A stretch of 64,000 nt of DNA from Rhodococcoides fascians NBRC 12155 = LMG 3623 (GCF_001894785.1 NZ_BCWW01000003.1:186001-250000); one strand, 5' to 3'. Counted from the stretch's first letter, positions 43,555-52,969 are shown. A program made the numbers and translations. Notes: a model not told the origin generated them from the letters alone.

Positions 43555-44979
43555 TCAGACGGTGGCGGCCGCCGATTCGGGCGCACGACGGTGGAATGCC
43601 GTCTCGGCTTCGAATGCATGCGCTACCCGGAGCAGCAGGTGATCGGCGCGATCGGCGGTGACAATCTGCAATCCAACCGGAAGGCCGGATGAGCTGAAGC
43701 CGCCGGGCATCGACAGCGACGGTAGGCCTGTCGCCGAGATCAGCGAAGCGGCCCGCATCCAGTCGAGGTAATTGTTCATCGGCGTGCCGTCGACGACGGC
43801 GGGGTACTCCTCGTCCGCGGGGAACGGAAGTACCTGAACGGCAGGCGCGATCAACACGTCGTATCGCGAGAAGAACTGTCGCACTGCGGTATCGAGGTTC
43901 TTGCGAGCGGTGTTGGCGGAGATCATGTCTCGTGTCGTGAGCGCCATTCCCTTGTCGACGTTCCACTGCACGGCGCTCTTCATGCGATGCCGGTGTTCGT
44001 CCAACAGGTGCCCGTAGGCGGTGGCGAAGTCGAAGGCACGCGTCGTCTGGAACACCTCGTCCGCGTCGGACAGGTCCGGGCAATCGACGTCCACACTGGC
44101 ACCGAGTTGCTCGAACACGTGCAGTTGGCGGCTCAGGACGTCGATCACCTCACGGTCGACGGGTACGCCGAGACCGAAATCCGTTGTCCACGCTACTTTC
44201 AGCCCACGCAGCGAGCCGGCCTCCTCCGAGCGGTACGAGTCGTCGAGCGGGAGACCACGAGGGCTGGACGAATCCGGACCGGCGAGTGCGCGCATCAGAA
44301 AGCGCACGTCCTCGATGTCGTGCGCGAGCACGCCCTGCCGAGCGATCCAGGCCCACGGGTTCTTGGCGGGCAGCATCGGAATTCGGCCCAACGACGGCCG
44401 GTATCCGACGAGGTTGCAGAACGATCCCGGAGTGCGCAGCGACCCGCCCATGTCCGACCCGTCGCCCGCCGGTTGTATCCCGGCGGCGATGGCGGCGGCG
44501 GCACCGCCACTGCTGCCGCCGGCACTGCGAGTCGGATCGTACGGATTGGTGGTGGTACCGAACAGCGGATTGAAAGTGTGTGAGCCTGCCGCGAATTCGG
44601 GAACGTTGGATTTGCCCGTGGTGTTGACACCTGCGCGCTTGAGGCGGGCGATGATGCCCGAGTCCTCGGTGGGGATGTTGTCGGCCAGAATGGGCGAGCC
44701 GAAAGTCGTGCGCAGACCGGCGGTCAGGTGATTGTCCTTGTGCGTCATCGGGACGCCGTGCAGAACGGGCAGTGCCTCGCCGGACACCGTTGCGCGGTCT
44801 GCTGCACTCGCACGTTCGGTCGCCCCATCGATGTCGAAGGTCACGATCGCGTTGACGACAGGGTTGAAGTCGTCGATGCGAGCCAGATGCGACTCGAGCG
44901 CCTCGCGGGCCGAGATCTCGCGATCGCGGATGTGTGCCGCGAGCGCGCGCAGGGACAGTGACTGAATGTCGCCGGTCAT
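43555..44979 (-). CDS. Amidase signature family hydrolase
   Basis: The protein has 474 residues, the normal amidase length. The triad is visible: lysine in PMTHKDNHL, cis-serine in AGGSSGGAAAAIA and nucleophile serine in GSDMGGSLRTPGSF. It hydrolyses an amide in the cytoplasm. It is divergent from the AbgT-family transporter across a 251-base gap; import of an amide-bearing compound followed by hydrolysis is the simple reading. In E. coli the abg operon pairs AbgT with M20 peptidases, which are not seen here. Confidence 0.91.
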   Translation of the reverse strand: MTGDIQSLSLRALAAHIRDREISAREALESHLARIDDFNPVVNAIVTFDIDGATERASAADRATVSGEALPVLHGVPMTHKDNHLTAGLRTTFGSPILADNIPTEDSGIIARLKRAGVNTTGKSNVPEFAAGSHTFNPLFGTTTNPYDPTRSAGGSSGGAAAAIAAGIQPAGDGSDMGGSLRTPGSFCNLVGYRPSLGRIPMLPAKNPWAWIARQGVLAHDIEDVRFLMRALAGPDSSSPRGLPLDDSYRSEEAGSLRGLKVAWTTDFGLGVPVDREVIDVLSRQLHVFEQLGASVDVDCPDLSDADEVFQTTRAFDFATAYGHLLDEHRHRMKSAVQWNVDKGMALTTRDMISANTARKNLDTAVRQFFSRYDVLIAPAVQVLPFPADEEYPAVVDGTPMNNYLDWMRAASLISATGLPSLSMPGGFSSSGLPVGLQIVTADRADHLLLRVAHAFEAETAFHRRAPESAAATV

Positions 44980-45230
44980 GAAACTCCTCGCTTCGATCCG
45001 GATCGGCCGGAGTTGTTGTCGGAAGCCTGTTTCAAGACTGCACCACCGCGCGGAGCCCACCGGGCTATCGTCGTCCATTGAGCGTTTTCGCCGTTGGATT
45101 GGCGGTTTCGCTCAGACGGCCGAAAATTTCACACATGCAACATATCGGCAACGTGAACCGACTTGAGTGAGCAGGACATCCGAGCCCGGGGCTCGGTCGC
45201 AATCCGACGGTATGCGAAAGAGAGTCAATC

Positions 45231-46805
45231 ATGTCCAGTCAGATCGACGGTCCACCGGCAACTGCGGATGCGCCCGAAGCACGAATGCCCTGGGGACTGA
45301 AGACACTGTTCCGTCTTGTGTCCAGCATCGAACGCGTCGGCAACAAACTGCCGCACCCCTTCCTGTTGTTCTGGCTTCTGGCCGCAGTGCTGGCAGTGGT
45401 CAGCGCGATCCTCGCCGCACTGGGCACCGGGGTGGTGCTACCCAGCACCGGTGAGGTGTCGATGGTTCGCAGCCTGCTCAGCAGTGACGGCGTAGCCATG
45501 ATCTTCGGAACGGCACTGGACAACTTCGCGGGGTTCGCGCCGCTCCCCATCATCGTGACCGTCATCCTCGGTGTGTCCGTCGCCGAGCATTCCGGTGTGC
45601 TCACCACGCTGCTGCGCGCCACCATCGTGAAGCTGCCCGCCAAGTGGGTGACGTTCTCGGTTGCCTTCGCCGGGACCATGTCTCACGTCATGTTCGACGC
45701 GGCATTCATCGTCGTCCTTCCGCTGGCGGCAATGGCGTTCAAGGCAGCGGGCCGAAGTCCTGTACTGGGCATGATGGTGGCGTTCGTCGCCATCGCCGGT
45801 GGCTACAACGCGTCACCGTTGATCACACCCAGCGATGCCATCATGTCGTCGTTGACGACCTCCGCCGCTCAGATCGTCGATGCCGATTACAGCGTGACCC
45901 CGGTGGACAACTACTTCTTCAGTCTCGCGTCGTCACTGGTGATTTCGATCTTCATCACCCTGGTGGTGGAGTTGGTGATGGCCAAGCACATGAATCTCGA
46001 TGCCGACGAGGGCGTCGAGGACGGCGCAGAAAAGCTGGCACTCGATCTCGAGCCGATCGAGAAGAAGGGAATGCGCCGCGCCGGAGCAGCTTTGGCGGTG
46101 TACGTGGCCGTCGTCGTCGCCGCCCTGCTTCCTCCCTCGTCGCCGCTGCGTGGTGAGGACGGCGGGTTCGTGCAGTCGATCGTGCTGCAGAACATCGCGT
46201 TCTTCATCGCGATCGCCTTCGTCCTGGTCGGATGGGTGTACGGACGCACCACCGGCAGTCTTCGGCAGCTCCGTGAGATTCCGGAATCGATGGCCGTCGG
46301 CATCAAGACCCTTGCTCCGATCCTGGTGCTGTTCTTCGCGATTTCGCAGTTCCTCGCCTACTTCAAGTGGACCGGCATCGGCAACGTCGTTGCGGTCGAG
46401 GGCGCGGAACTGCTGAAAGCCGGGGGATTACACCCCCTCGTGGTGTTCGCCATGATGCTGGTGCTGATCTCGGTGATGAACCTGCTCGTCACCAGTGGTT
46501 CGGCCATGTGGTCGATGCTGGCCCCGGTTCTCGTGCCGATGCTCATGTACATCGACGTCAACCCCGAAACCACCCAGGCCGTCTACCGAATCGCCGATTC
46601 CTGCACCAACGCGATGACCCCGATGTCGGCCTACTTCGTGCTCACCCTCGGACTCATCCAGCGCTACAAGAAGAATGCAGGCATCGGTACCCTCGCCTCG
46701 TTCACCATCCCTGTCGCGCTGGGCATGCTGATCGTGTGGGCGGCGTTGTTCGCAGTCTGGTACATGCTCGGCATCCCGCTCGGCCCCGGCGCACCGATCC
46801 GTTGA
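45231..46805 (+). CDS. AbgT-family transporter
   Basis: The protein has 524 residues with about eleven to thirteen hydrophobic segments. Family landmarks are the start NKLPHPFLLFWLLA, AFVAIAGGYNASPLITPSDA and the late stretch RIADSCTNAMTPMSAYF. AbgT proteins import p-aminobenzoyl-glutamate or export antifolates with proton coupling. The ATG follows GAAAGAGAGTC. The divergent amidase suggests that the cargo is an amide, possibly p-aminobenzoyl-glutamate-like, but this is an inference. A hairpin terminator follows. Confidence 0.9.
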   Translation: MSSQIDGPPATADAPEARMPWGLKTLFRLVSSIERVGNKLPHPFLLFWLLAAVLAVVSAILAALGTGVVLPSTGEVSMVRSLLSSDGVAMIFGTALDNFAGFAPLPIIVTVILGVSVAEHSGVLTTLLRATIVKLPAKWVTFSVAFAGTMSHVMFDAAFIVVLPLAAMAFKAAGRSPVLGMMVAFVAIAGGYNASPLITPSDAIMSSLTTSAAQIVDADYSVTPVDNYFFSLASSLVISIFITLVVELVMAKHMNLDADEGVEDGAEKLALDLEPIEKKGMRRAGAALAVYVAVVVAALLPPSSPLRGEDGGFVQSIVLQNIAFFIAIAFVLVGWVYGRTTGSLRQLREIPESMAVGIKTLAPILVLFFAISQFLAYFKWTGIGNVVAVEGAELLKAGGLHPLVVFAMMLVLISVMNLLVTSGSAMWSMLAPVLVPMLMYIDVNPETTQAVYRIADSCTNAMTPMSAYFVLTLGLIQRYKKNAGIGTLASFTIPVALGMLIVWAALFAVWYMLGIPLGPGAPIR

Positions 46806-46818
46806 CCGCAGTGACTGC

Positions 46819-46851
46819 CGCGTCGTACCGGATCAATACAGGTACGACGCG
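46819..46851. terminator. Bidirectional hairpin terminator
   Basis: An 11-base-pair perfect stem (CGCGTCGTACC and its complement) closes an 11-base loop between the convergent AbgT and Lrp-type genes. It overlaps the end of the Lrp-type coding region. Confidence 0.65.
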
Positions 46852-47822
46852 GAGTCCGCGGCCAGCAGACGGTTGCCGCTGCGCTTGGTGGCCCGCAGAA
46901 TCGACACCACCGAGATCGCGTCGGCCAGGGTGGCCCAGTCCGAGGCAGTTGTCATGCGATGCAACGCCATTCGGTCCGGGCACGCGAGGTTGACGAGCAG
47001 ACTGTCCGAGCCCGCGAGGGCCACCGCGTACCGAACCTCGGAATGTGCGAGCAGTAGCTCGACCAGTGCTTCGTGGTGTCGAGGCGAAACCTTGACCCAG
47101 GCAAGGGCTTCCGCCGAATACCCCAGCAACGCCGGCTCGACGACCACCCGCAGTCGGGATTTGTTGGTCTGTTCCAGAGTGTCCATGTGGCGTCGGACAG
47201 TGTTCTCGGTAGCGCCGACGACGCGCGCGATGTCCGAGGTGGGCGTCCGGGCATCCTCGGCCAGGACGCGCAGAATGCTGCGGTGCAGGGTCGAGATCTC
47301 CGGTCCCACACGGCCGTCCGGTTGGAAGCCCTCGTGTACGGGAGGCGTCAGGGCCGCGATCTGGTGCGAATTGAGAATCGCCGGCCGCCACTCGCGGACC
47401 GAGCGATAGACCCGCGTGATGGGATCGACCCGAATGCGTCTGATCCCGGTGATGCCGGGTAGGTCGTCGAGCATCAGATCCGCCAGATGGGCATCGTCGA
47501 CCAGGACTTCGGCGACGCATTCCTCGTGCCCCGACGTGGCGTACACGAACATCGTGTCGTCGCGGCGCGCCAACCCGACTGCCACGGCACGTGCCATACC
47601 GACGTGACATCGAGCTCGCAGAACGACCGCGCCCGTCGCGCCGATGACGCCGACCACGCGCACGTCCCCGGAATCGAGTAGTTCCTTGCCGCGTCGGGTG
47701 ACGGTGCGTTCGGGTTCACCGAGCGCCTCGGCGATGCTGACCCAGGACGCCCGGGGATTGAACTGCAGCGCCGCCGTGATTCGGCAACTCAGCGAGTCCA
47801 ATTCGTCGGAGCGCTGCCTCAT
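46833..47822 (-). CDS. Lrp/AsnC-family regulator with two modules
   Basis: The protein has 329 residues, twice the usual Lrp length. Each half has a winged helix followed by a ligand part: ITAALQFNPRASWVSIAEALGEPERTV in the first half and LHRSILRVLAEDARTPTSDIARVVGATENTV in the second. Tandem Lrp proteins are known in actinobacteria. It lies behind acdS in the same direction but across a terminator, and next to AbgT. In proteobacteria acdS is controlled by an Lrp protein (AcdR), but here a GntR protein is the closer candidate for that role. Confidence 0.9.
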   Translation of the reverse strand: MRQRSDELDSLSCRITAALQFNPRASWVSIAEALGEPERTVTRRGKELLDSGDVRVVGVIGATGAVVLRARCHVGMARAVAVGLARRDDTMFVYATSGHEECVAEVLVDDAHLADLMLDDLPGITGIRRIRVDPITRVYRSVREWRPAILNSHQIAALTPPVHEGFQPDGRVGPEISTLHRSILRVLAEDARTPTSDIARVVGATENTVRRHMDTLEQTNKSRLRVVVEPALLGYSAEALAWVKVSPRHHEALVELLLAHSEVRYAVALAGSDSLLVNLACPDRMALHRMTTASDWATLADAISVVSILRATKRSGNRLLAADSASYLY

Positions 47823-47880
47823 GCGTACACCTTCGCTCGTCGTGCCGAATCGGGTCGGCCGGTGCAGAAACAGGTTCGGT

Positions 47881-47909
47881 GCCCGAGGATCACCTGTCGA
47901 TCCTCGGGC
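47881..47909. terminator. Hairpin terminator downstream of acdS
   Basis: GCCCGAGGATC (47881-47891) pairs perfectly with 47899-47909 around a 7-base loop. It stands 22 bases past the acdS stop and before the Lrp-type gene, so acdS is probably transcribed alone. Confidence 0.75.
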
Positions 47910-47930
47910 ACCGGTACCGCGAAGTCCAGC

Positions 47931-48935
47931 TCAGAAGATTCCGCTGTACGCGTTGAGGGCGGGCTGACCACCCAGGTGCGCGTAGAGAACGGTGGAGTCC
48001 TTGCCGATATCGCCCTGCTGAACCAGATCGATCAGTCCGGCCATGGACTTGCCCTCGTACACCGGGTCGATGATCACGCCTTCGAGACGGCCGGTGAGCT
48101 TGATTGCCTCGATCGTGGAGTCGACGGGTATTCCGTAGTAGTCGCCGGCCCAGCCTTCGAGGACGGTGATCTCGTCGTCGCGAAGATCGCGACCCAGTTC
48201 GATGAGTTCTGCTGTGTTACGGGCGATTCGGGCCACCTGGTCGCGGGTCTGAGCGATTTTGGCGGATGCATCGATGCCGATCACTCGACGCGGCCGATCC
48301 TGCCCGGCGAACCCGGCGATCATGCCGGCATGCGTCGACCCGGTCACGCTGCACACCACGATCGTGTCGAAGAAGATGCCGAGCTCCTCTTCTTGCTTCT
48401 GTACTTCGTACGCCCAGTTGGCGAAGCCGAGTCCGCCGAGCTTGTGGTCGGAGCCGCCCGCGGGAATGGCGTAGGGCTTGCCGCCCGCTCGCTCGACGTC
48501 CTCGATGGCCTTCTGCCAGCTGTCCTTGAATTCGATTCCGAAGCCCGACGGATCGAGGCGGACATCTGCACCCATGATGCGGGAGAGCAGGATATTGCCC
48601 ACCTTGTCGTTGACCGAATCCGGCCAATCGACCCACTTCTCCTGCACCAGAACGGCTTTGAGTCCGAGCTTTGCCGCGACCGCAGCCACCTGTCGCGTGT
48701 GGTTGGACTGCACGCCACCGATCGAGACCAATGTGTCGGCACCCTGCGCGAGTGCGTCGGGAACGATGTATTCGAGCTTGCGGGTCTTGTTGCCGCCGTA
48801 GGCCAATCCTGCGTTGACGTCTTCTCGCTTGGCCCAGATCTTGGCCCCGCCGAGGTGCGCGCTCAGTCGTTTCATCGGGTGAATCGGGCTCGGGCCGAAG
48901 GTGAGGGGATAACGCTCGAAGTCCGCGATCGCCAC
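47931..48935 (-). CDS. acdS: 1-aminocyclopropane-1-carboxylate (ACC) deaminase
   Basis: This PLP enzyme splits ACC, the ethylene precursor of plants, into 2-oxobutyrate and ammonia. The 334 residues match AcdS throughout: [17 protein letters not shown] with the PLP lysine at 50, [18 protein letters not shown] with serine 77, and [13 protein letters not shown]. The residues that separate real ACC deaminase from D-cysteine desulfhydrase are kept: tyrosine 293 and glutamate 294 in VYEGKS, and leucine 321 in HLGG. The GTG at 48935 follows AAAGGAGAACC. It is divergent from a GntR regulator, with operator-like sites in the gap. Confidence 0.95.
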   Translation of the reverse strand: MAIADFERYPLTFGPSPIHPMKRLSAHLGGAKIWAKREDVNAGLAYGGNKTRKLEYIVPDALAQGADTLVSIGGVQSNHTRQVAAVAAKLGLKAVLVQEKWVDWPDSVNDKVGNILLSRIMGADVRLDPSGFGIEFKDSWQKAIEDVERAGGKPYAIPAGGSDHKLGGLGFANWAYEVQKQEEELGIFFDTIVVCSVTGSTHAGMIAGFAGQDRPRRVIGIDASAKIAQTRDQVARIARNTAELIELGRDLRDDEITVLEGWAGDYYGIPVDSTIEAIKLTGRLEGVIIDPVYEGKSMAGLIDLVQQGDIGKDSTVLYAHLGGQPALNAYSGIF

Positions 48936-48967
48936 GTGGTTCTCCTTTGATCGGTGTGTCATGCAGG

Positions 48968-48983
48968 ATGCAATATATCGCAT
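48968..48983. promoter_or_regulatory. GntR operator candidate, site 1
   Basis: ATGCAATATATCGCAT is a 16-base near-perfect palindrome (one symmetric pair differs). It lies in the 99-base gap between acdS and the GntR gene, 33 bases from the acdS start, suited to repress acdS. Confidence 0.6.
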
Positions 48984-49023
48984 ACTGTACGTGGGACACC
49001 TCGCCAGCGAAAGCGGTGGGCTA

Positions 49024-49036
49024 CGATATTTTGCAT
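49024..49036. promoter_or_regulatory. GntR operator candidate, site 2, overlapping the GntR start codon
   Basis: CGATATTTTGCAT matches the reverse complement of site 1 (CGATATATTGCAT) at 12 of 13 bases. Its last two bases are the first two of the GntR ATG. Binding here would block initiation of the regulator's own gene. Confidence 0.55.
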
Positions 49037-49709
49037 GCCGGTCCCCGTCGAGCTCGGAAAACACAAGCGCTCCCTGCTGCGCGACAACGCCTACGTCTCG
49101 ATTCGCGACGCCATCGTCGACGGCACCTTCGCGCCCGGCGAGCGGCTGCGGGATGCCGAACTCGAGCAGTGGCTCGGGGTGTCGCGGACACCTATTCGCG
49201 ACGCCATGGCCAGGCTGGAACTGGCGGGCCTCGTACACACCCAGCCCGGGCGTTCGACCATCGTGTCGACCATCGAACGCAAGGCGGTGTTGGACGCGCA
49301 GGCGGTCGCGGCATCGATGCATGCACTCGCGGTCCGGACGGCTGTACCGCTGATGAACAAGCGCGACATCGCCGCGATGCGTCGCGCCAACAAGGATTTC
49401 GCCGCCGCATTCACCCGAGGCGATGTGGACCTCGCGCTGGCCGGCGACGACGCATTCCACGCAGTGGCCGTCGAAGCGAGTCAGAATCAGGTCGTGGTCA
49501 CGGTTCTCGAGCAGGTGACGCCGACCCTGCGCCGACTCGAACGACTACGATTCGCCTCGCTGGTGGGCCGCGATTCGATAGCCCAACACGAACGAATCAT
49601 CACGCTGTGCAGTGAGGGTGACGCGGACGGTGCGGCCGCTGCCGTGCAGGAGAATTGGGAGTCGTTGTCGCTGCTCGTCGATCACGAGGACGGAATACCG
49701 GGAAACTGA
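49035..49709 (+). CDS. GntR-family transcriptional regulator, likely regulator of acdS
   Basis: The protein has 224 residues. The winged helix includes [33 protein letters not shown]; the C-terminal FCD domain is helical with [14 protein letters not shown]. Divergent placement and the two related sites in the gap point to control of acdS and of itself. The inducer is probably ACC or a related amino acid, which is inferred. The longer frame upstream of the ATG at 49035 runs through the acdS promoter and is not used. A ribosome site is hard to see, so leaderless translation is possible. Confidence 0.92.
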   Translation: MPVPVELGKHKRSLLRDNAYVSIRDAIVDGTFAPGERLRDAELEQWLGVSRTPIRDAMARLELAGLVHTQPGRSTIVSTIERKAVLDAQAVAASMHALAVRTAVPLMNKRDIAAMRRANKDFAAAFTRGDVDLALAGDDAFHAVAVEASQNQVVVTVLEQVTPTLRRLERLRFASLVGRDSIAQHERIITLCSEGDADGAAAAVQENWESLSLLVDHEDGIPGN

Positions 49710-49769
49710 CACCGTCGAACGCCGGCGAAAAGCGGAGTGGCCGCGCCGCATCGGCGGCATAATCGGCCC

Positions 49770-50195
49770 ATGGCCGACTTCAACGAGATCATCATCGACG
49801 AGTTCCGAAGCAACAATGGCCACGTGTCCACGGCCGGCTTCGGTGATTCGCTCGTCGTTCTACACACGATCGGTGCCAAGAGCGGTGCGGTGCGGCTCAA
49901 CCCGCTCATGGCGATTCCGGAGGGAGAGAGCTGGTTGGTGGTCGGCTCGGCTGCCGGGTCACCGAAAGATCCAGCGTGGGTGCACAATCTGCGAGCCCAT
50001 CCGGCCATCGACATCGAGACACCCGGGGACGGAGGCATTCGCACCGTTGCCGTCGACGCCGACGAGATTCCGGAATCCGAGTGGGACCGGCAGTGGCAGA
50101 AATTCCTCGACGCATCGGACGGATTCGCGAAATACACGGAAACGGCCGAGGGCAGGCGGTTTCCGATCTTCCGTCTGACCCCGACCGCCCAGTGA
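49770..50195 (+). CDS. Nitroreductase-family deazaflavin(F420)-dependent oxidoreductase (Ddn type)
   Basis: The protein has 141 residues with the split beta-barrel pattern of the Ddn/DUF385 group: FNEIIIDEFRSNNGHV at the start, VVLHTIGAKSGAVRLNPL, then DPAWVHNLRAHPAIDIET and the C-terminal RRFPIFRLT. Mycobacterial relatives use coenzyme F420, for example to reduce quinones or nitro compounds. It supports the idea that this organism makes F420. It is read alone and ends 1 base from the convergent small acidic gene. Confidence 0.9.
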   Translation: MADFNEIIIDEFRSNNGHVSTAGFGDSLVVLHTIGAKSGAVRLNPLMAIPEGESWLVVGSAAGSPKDPAWVHNLRAHPAIDIETPGDGGIRTVAVDADEIPESEWDRQWQKFLDASDGFAKYTETAEGRRFPIFRLTPTAQ

Positions 50196-50196
50196 A

Positions 50197-50346
50197 TCAG
50201 TTCTGCGTGTCGTCCTCGGGCGGGTGTGGGACGTTCTCTTCGTCGACGTGAGCACCGACTGCAGCCTCGTCGGGAGATTCTTCGCGCGGACCGTCGTTGC
50301 TGCCTTCGGATGGGATCTCTGCACCTGCATCGGTCGGCATGGTCAT
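50197..50346 (-). CDS. Small acidic hypothetical protein (49 residues)
   Basis: An ATG at 50346 with AGGAG 6-10 bases before it opens a 49-codon frame that starts MTMPTDAGAEIPSEG and ends PHPPEDDTQN. It is very acidic, rich in E, D and P, and probably disordered. The good ribosome site and the tight fit against the stop of the Ddn-type gene favour a real gene. I know no family; function is unknown. Confidence 0.55.
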   Translation of the reverse strand: MTMPTDAGAEIPSEGSNDGPREESPDEAAVGAHVDEENVPHPPEDDTQN

Positions 50347-50451
50347 GAGCACTCCTGATCGTCGGTCGGTTGGTTGCTGCGCTCTGCATGCCCCGCTTCC
50401 GGTGGACTCAACCGTCGAGCGGTCGATTCCTGTTGACTAGCATCGTCAGGT

Positions 50452-51171
50452 ATGGGACCCGATCGATCGATGACAGCTCGCGACCTCACACAGGCGATTG
50501 CCGAAGCGACGAGGTCATTTTTCGCACCGTCCAGTCTCGACGAGACTCTGCGGGGCGTGACGGAGAGCGCCCGATCTCTGATACCCGCGGTCGATTGCGC
50601 CGACATTCTCGTGGTGGCGGGGCCGAAGAAGTACCAGTCGCACGCCGCGACCAGTGAGCTGCCGGTGCGCCTGGACGCAATGCAGGAACGCCTCGACGAG
50701 GGGCCGTGCATCGATGCCGCACGAAGCGAGCTGTTCGTGCGGTGCAACGACTTCCGCTCCGATTCCCGCTGGCCACGTTTCGGTCCGGAGGCGGTGGGAG
50801 CAGGGGTTCTCAGCAGCCTGTCCTTCCGCCTTTACACCAACGAGGACACCATCGGGGCGCTCAATCTGTTCGCACTGACCAGTGATGCGCTCAGCGACGA
50901 GGACGAGGAACTCGGTCGCGTGCTCGCAACCCACGCTGCGGTGGCGTTGTATGCAGCGAACAAGACCGAGCAATTCAAGTCCGGCTTGGCTTCACGGGAC
51001 ATCATCGGCCAAGCCAAGGGCATGTTGATGGAGCGGTACGGAATCGATGCGGTACAGGCGTTCGACTTGATTTCACGGCTGTCGCAAACCCAGAACGTCC
51101 CGGTGGCCACCTTGGCCGCAGAACTCGTCGACCTCGGTTCCGAATCGAACAAGGAACGCTCGTCCAGATAG
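50452..51171 (+). CDS. GAF-ANTAR regulatory protein
   Basis: The protein has 239 residues. A GAF sensor fills about 25-165, with CADILVVAGPKKYQ and DEGPCIDAAR. The ANTAR domain at about 175-230 has SRDIIGQAKGMLMERYGID and the helices that bind paired RNA hairpins. ANTAR proteins act as antiterminators at the RNA level, in actinobacteria often under stress or starvation. The input to this GAF domain is unknown. A second GAF-ANTAR gene lies about 10 kb on. Confidence 0.92.
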   Translation: MGPDRSMTARDLTQAIAEATRSFFAPSSLDETLRGVTESARSLIPAVDCADILVVAGPKKYQSHAATSELPVRLDAMQERLDEGPCIDAARSELFVRCNDFRSDSRWPRFGPEAVGAGVLSSLSFRLYTNEDTIGALNLFALTSDALSDEDEELGRVLATHAAVALYAANKTEQFKSGLASRDIIGQAKGMLMERYGIDAVQAFDLISRLSQTQNVPVATLAAELVDLGSESNKERSSR

Positions 51172-51184
51172 GCTCGCCGGCTGT

Positions 51185-52447
51185 TCACACCGTGTGCCGA
51201 CGAGAGGGTGCAGTCGGCGGCACCGGATGGTCGTGAGTCGAGCCGGCTTGCTGGGTCGACCCGGCGTTCACTGTCGACCCGGTCTGTGCGGTTGCCTCGT
51301 AGACGCGTGAAGTGTCCTCGGCGATGCGGTCCCACGAGAAGCGAGATTGCGCACGGTCGGAGCCGGACACTCCCAGCTCGAAACGCCTGGACTCGTTGCG
51401 TAGCAGCAGGGCCAGCTCTCGTGCCAAGCGACGACGGTCGCCCGGCCTGATCGAGCGGCCGGTGACCCCGTCGATCACCAACTCTCCGGCGTAGCCCACT
51501 CCGTATGCGACGACGGGAAGTCCGCACGCCATGGCTTCGAGGGTGGCGATCCCTGCCGATTCGGTCGGGGACAGGCAGACGAACACGTCGGCCGACCTCA
51601 ACAGCGACGACATGTGGCGATGGCGGACCGGGCCGGTGAACACCGTGCGCCCGGCCATGCCGTGTGCTGCGGCGACCGTGCGTAGCTGCGCCACGCCGCT
51701 GGATTCGCGTGGCTCGCCGCCGACAACGACCAATTCGGTGTCGTCGAGTTTTCCGAGCAGTTCGATGATCGTCGATACCTCGGCATCCGACCCGACGGTC
51801 GCCACCCGACACGCGGCACCGCTGCGTGGTGCGGTCGGTCCGGATGGATCGAAGTCACTCAGATCCACCCCGGTCGGGACGATGGACACCTTGGCTCTGG
51901 CGACGCCCATCCGCGTCAACATGTCGGCCTCGTCGGGACATGACGCGATGATGCGGCTCGCCGATCGAGCGATCTTCTTCTCCATAGCCGCCCGGGGAAC
52001 CACCGAATCGGTGCCGGCCGTCGGGGGCCCGGATCGGTCGGTCGCGGCGAGACCGTGGAACGACATCACCGTGGGGACGCCCGTCGCGCCGGCGGCCAGT
52101 ATGGTTGCCAGCCCCGACACCCATGAATGTGCATGTGCTACATCGGGTTTCGTTCGGAGCAAGTGATCGCGGAGCGCGGAGGCGAACGCGCTCGTGTGAG
52201 GAATCGATTCCTCTTCGGTCATCGGGACAGCAGGCCCCGCAGACAGGTTGACCACCCGGTAACCGTCGGGGGTGAGCAGCTCGTCCTCGTGATCCGGGTT
52301 CTGCTTCCTGGTGTACACATCGACTCGGGTGCCGGCGCGGGCCAGCGACGAGGCCAGCCGATCGAGCTGGGCAGCCGATTGTTCTGCCTCGATGCCGGCC
52401 GCATCATTTATCGGACTCACGTGTTCGGAGACAAGCGCAACGTGCAT
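51185..52447 (-). CDS. Glycosyltransferase family 4 protein
   Basis: The protein has 420 residues with the GT-B fold. The N-terminal lobe starts MHVALVSEHVSPIND and contains DVAHAHSWVSGLA; the C-terminal lobe has VSIVPTGVDLSDFDP, SSLLRSADVFVCLSPTESAGIATLEAMACGLPVVA, where the E-x7-E motif binds the sugar nucleotide. It transfers a sugar with retention, possibly to a wall or surface glycan. It is divergent from the STAS gene across a 522-base gap and stands alone. Confidence 0.9.
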   Translation of the reverse strand: MHVALVSEHVSPINDAAGIEAEQSAAQLDRLASSLARAGTRVDVYTRKQNPDHEDELLTPDGYRVVNLSAGPAVPMTEEESIPHTSAFASALRDHLLRTKPDVAHAHSWVSGLATILAAGATGVPTVMSFHGLAATDRSGPPTAGTDSVVPRAAMEKKIARSASRIIASCPDEADMLTRMGVARAKVSIVPTGVDLSDFDPSGPTAPRSGAACRVATVGSDAEVSTIIELLGKLDDTELVVVGGEPRESSGVAQLRTVAAAHGMAGRTVFTGPVRHRHMSSLLRSADVFVCLSPTESAGIATLEAMACGLPVVAYGVGYAGELVIDGVTGRSIRPGDRRRLARELALLLRNESRRFELGVSGSDRAQSRFSWDRIAEDTSRVYEATAQTGSTVNAGSTQQAGSTHDHPVPPTAPSRRHTV

Positions 52448-52969
52448 ATCGATTCGATCCCTGATGGGTTCGCACGGCCCCTTTCGGGCGCATAGCCCGG
52501 CACCGGTGAAGGGTGTGGGATATGCCGACCCGATTTTGGAGTCAGCGTGCTCGAGACGCGGCCAGAACGGTCATCGCAACTGGGCGTCGAACACCACCCT
52601 ATTACGTGCAGCCGCGTTGCGAAACCTCACACGAGGGAGTTGCCATCGCTGGAACGCTCACAACGGGCCGAACCGACGTCCCTTGCGGCCGAAGCGGGGA
52701 GCGTGTTCGGTACGGCTTCCGGGCACTGGATTGCGGTCGGTTCAACCGTCAACCGCCGACAATCGCAGCAGCGTAGCGTGTTTCGCCAGGCGCATTTGTG
52801 TATACACTGTTTCCACGCGGTTGAGGAGAAGCCCCGTAGTCAGGAAGTAGCGACTGCGAGATGTGCCCGACCGCGCTCTTCGACACCTGATGGTCCGAGA
52901 TTCGTTTTCTCGAGAACTGGTGTCAGAGGCAGCCGACAGTCTCCGGTCGCGAGCCGGTGGAGGTGGGCA
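52448..52969. other. Gene-free 522-base interval
   Basis: No reliable gene is seen between the glycosyltransferase and the STAS gene. Frames that run through it lack motifs. It contains the palindrome GTGTATACAC (52798-52807) and a SigB-like promoter. A long 5' leader for the STAS mRNA is possible. Confidence 0.45.
52780..52803 (+). promoter_or_regulatory. Candidate SigB/SigF-type stress promoter for the STAS-GCS2 genes
   Basis: GTTT at 52780-52783 is followed after 14 bases by GTGTAT at 52798-52803, close to the actinobacterial SigB/SigF consensus GTTT-N13..16-GGGTAT. The transcript would have a leader of about 160 bases before the STAS gene. The boxes are seen; sigma use is inferred. Confidence 0.35.

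Noticed and set aside
45066-45098. Imperfect inverted repeat GAGCG...CGCTC before the AbgT gene
   Set aside because: The arms are interrupted by unpaired runs and the position is not tied to a mapped promoter; too weak to list as an operator.
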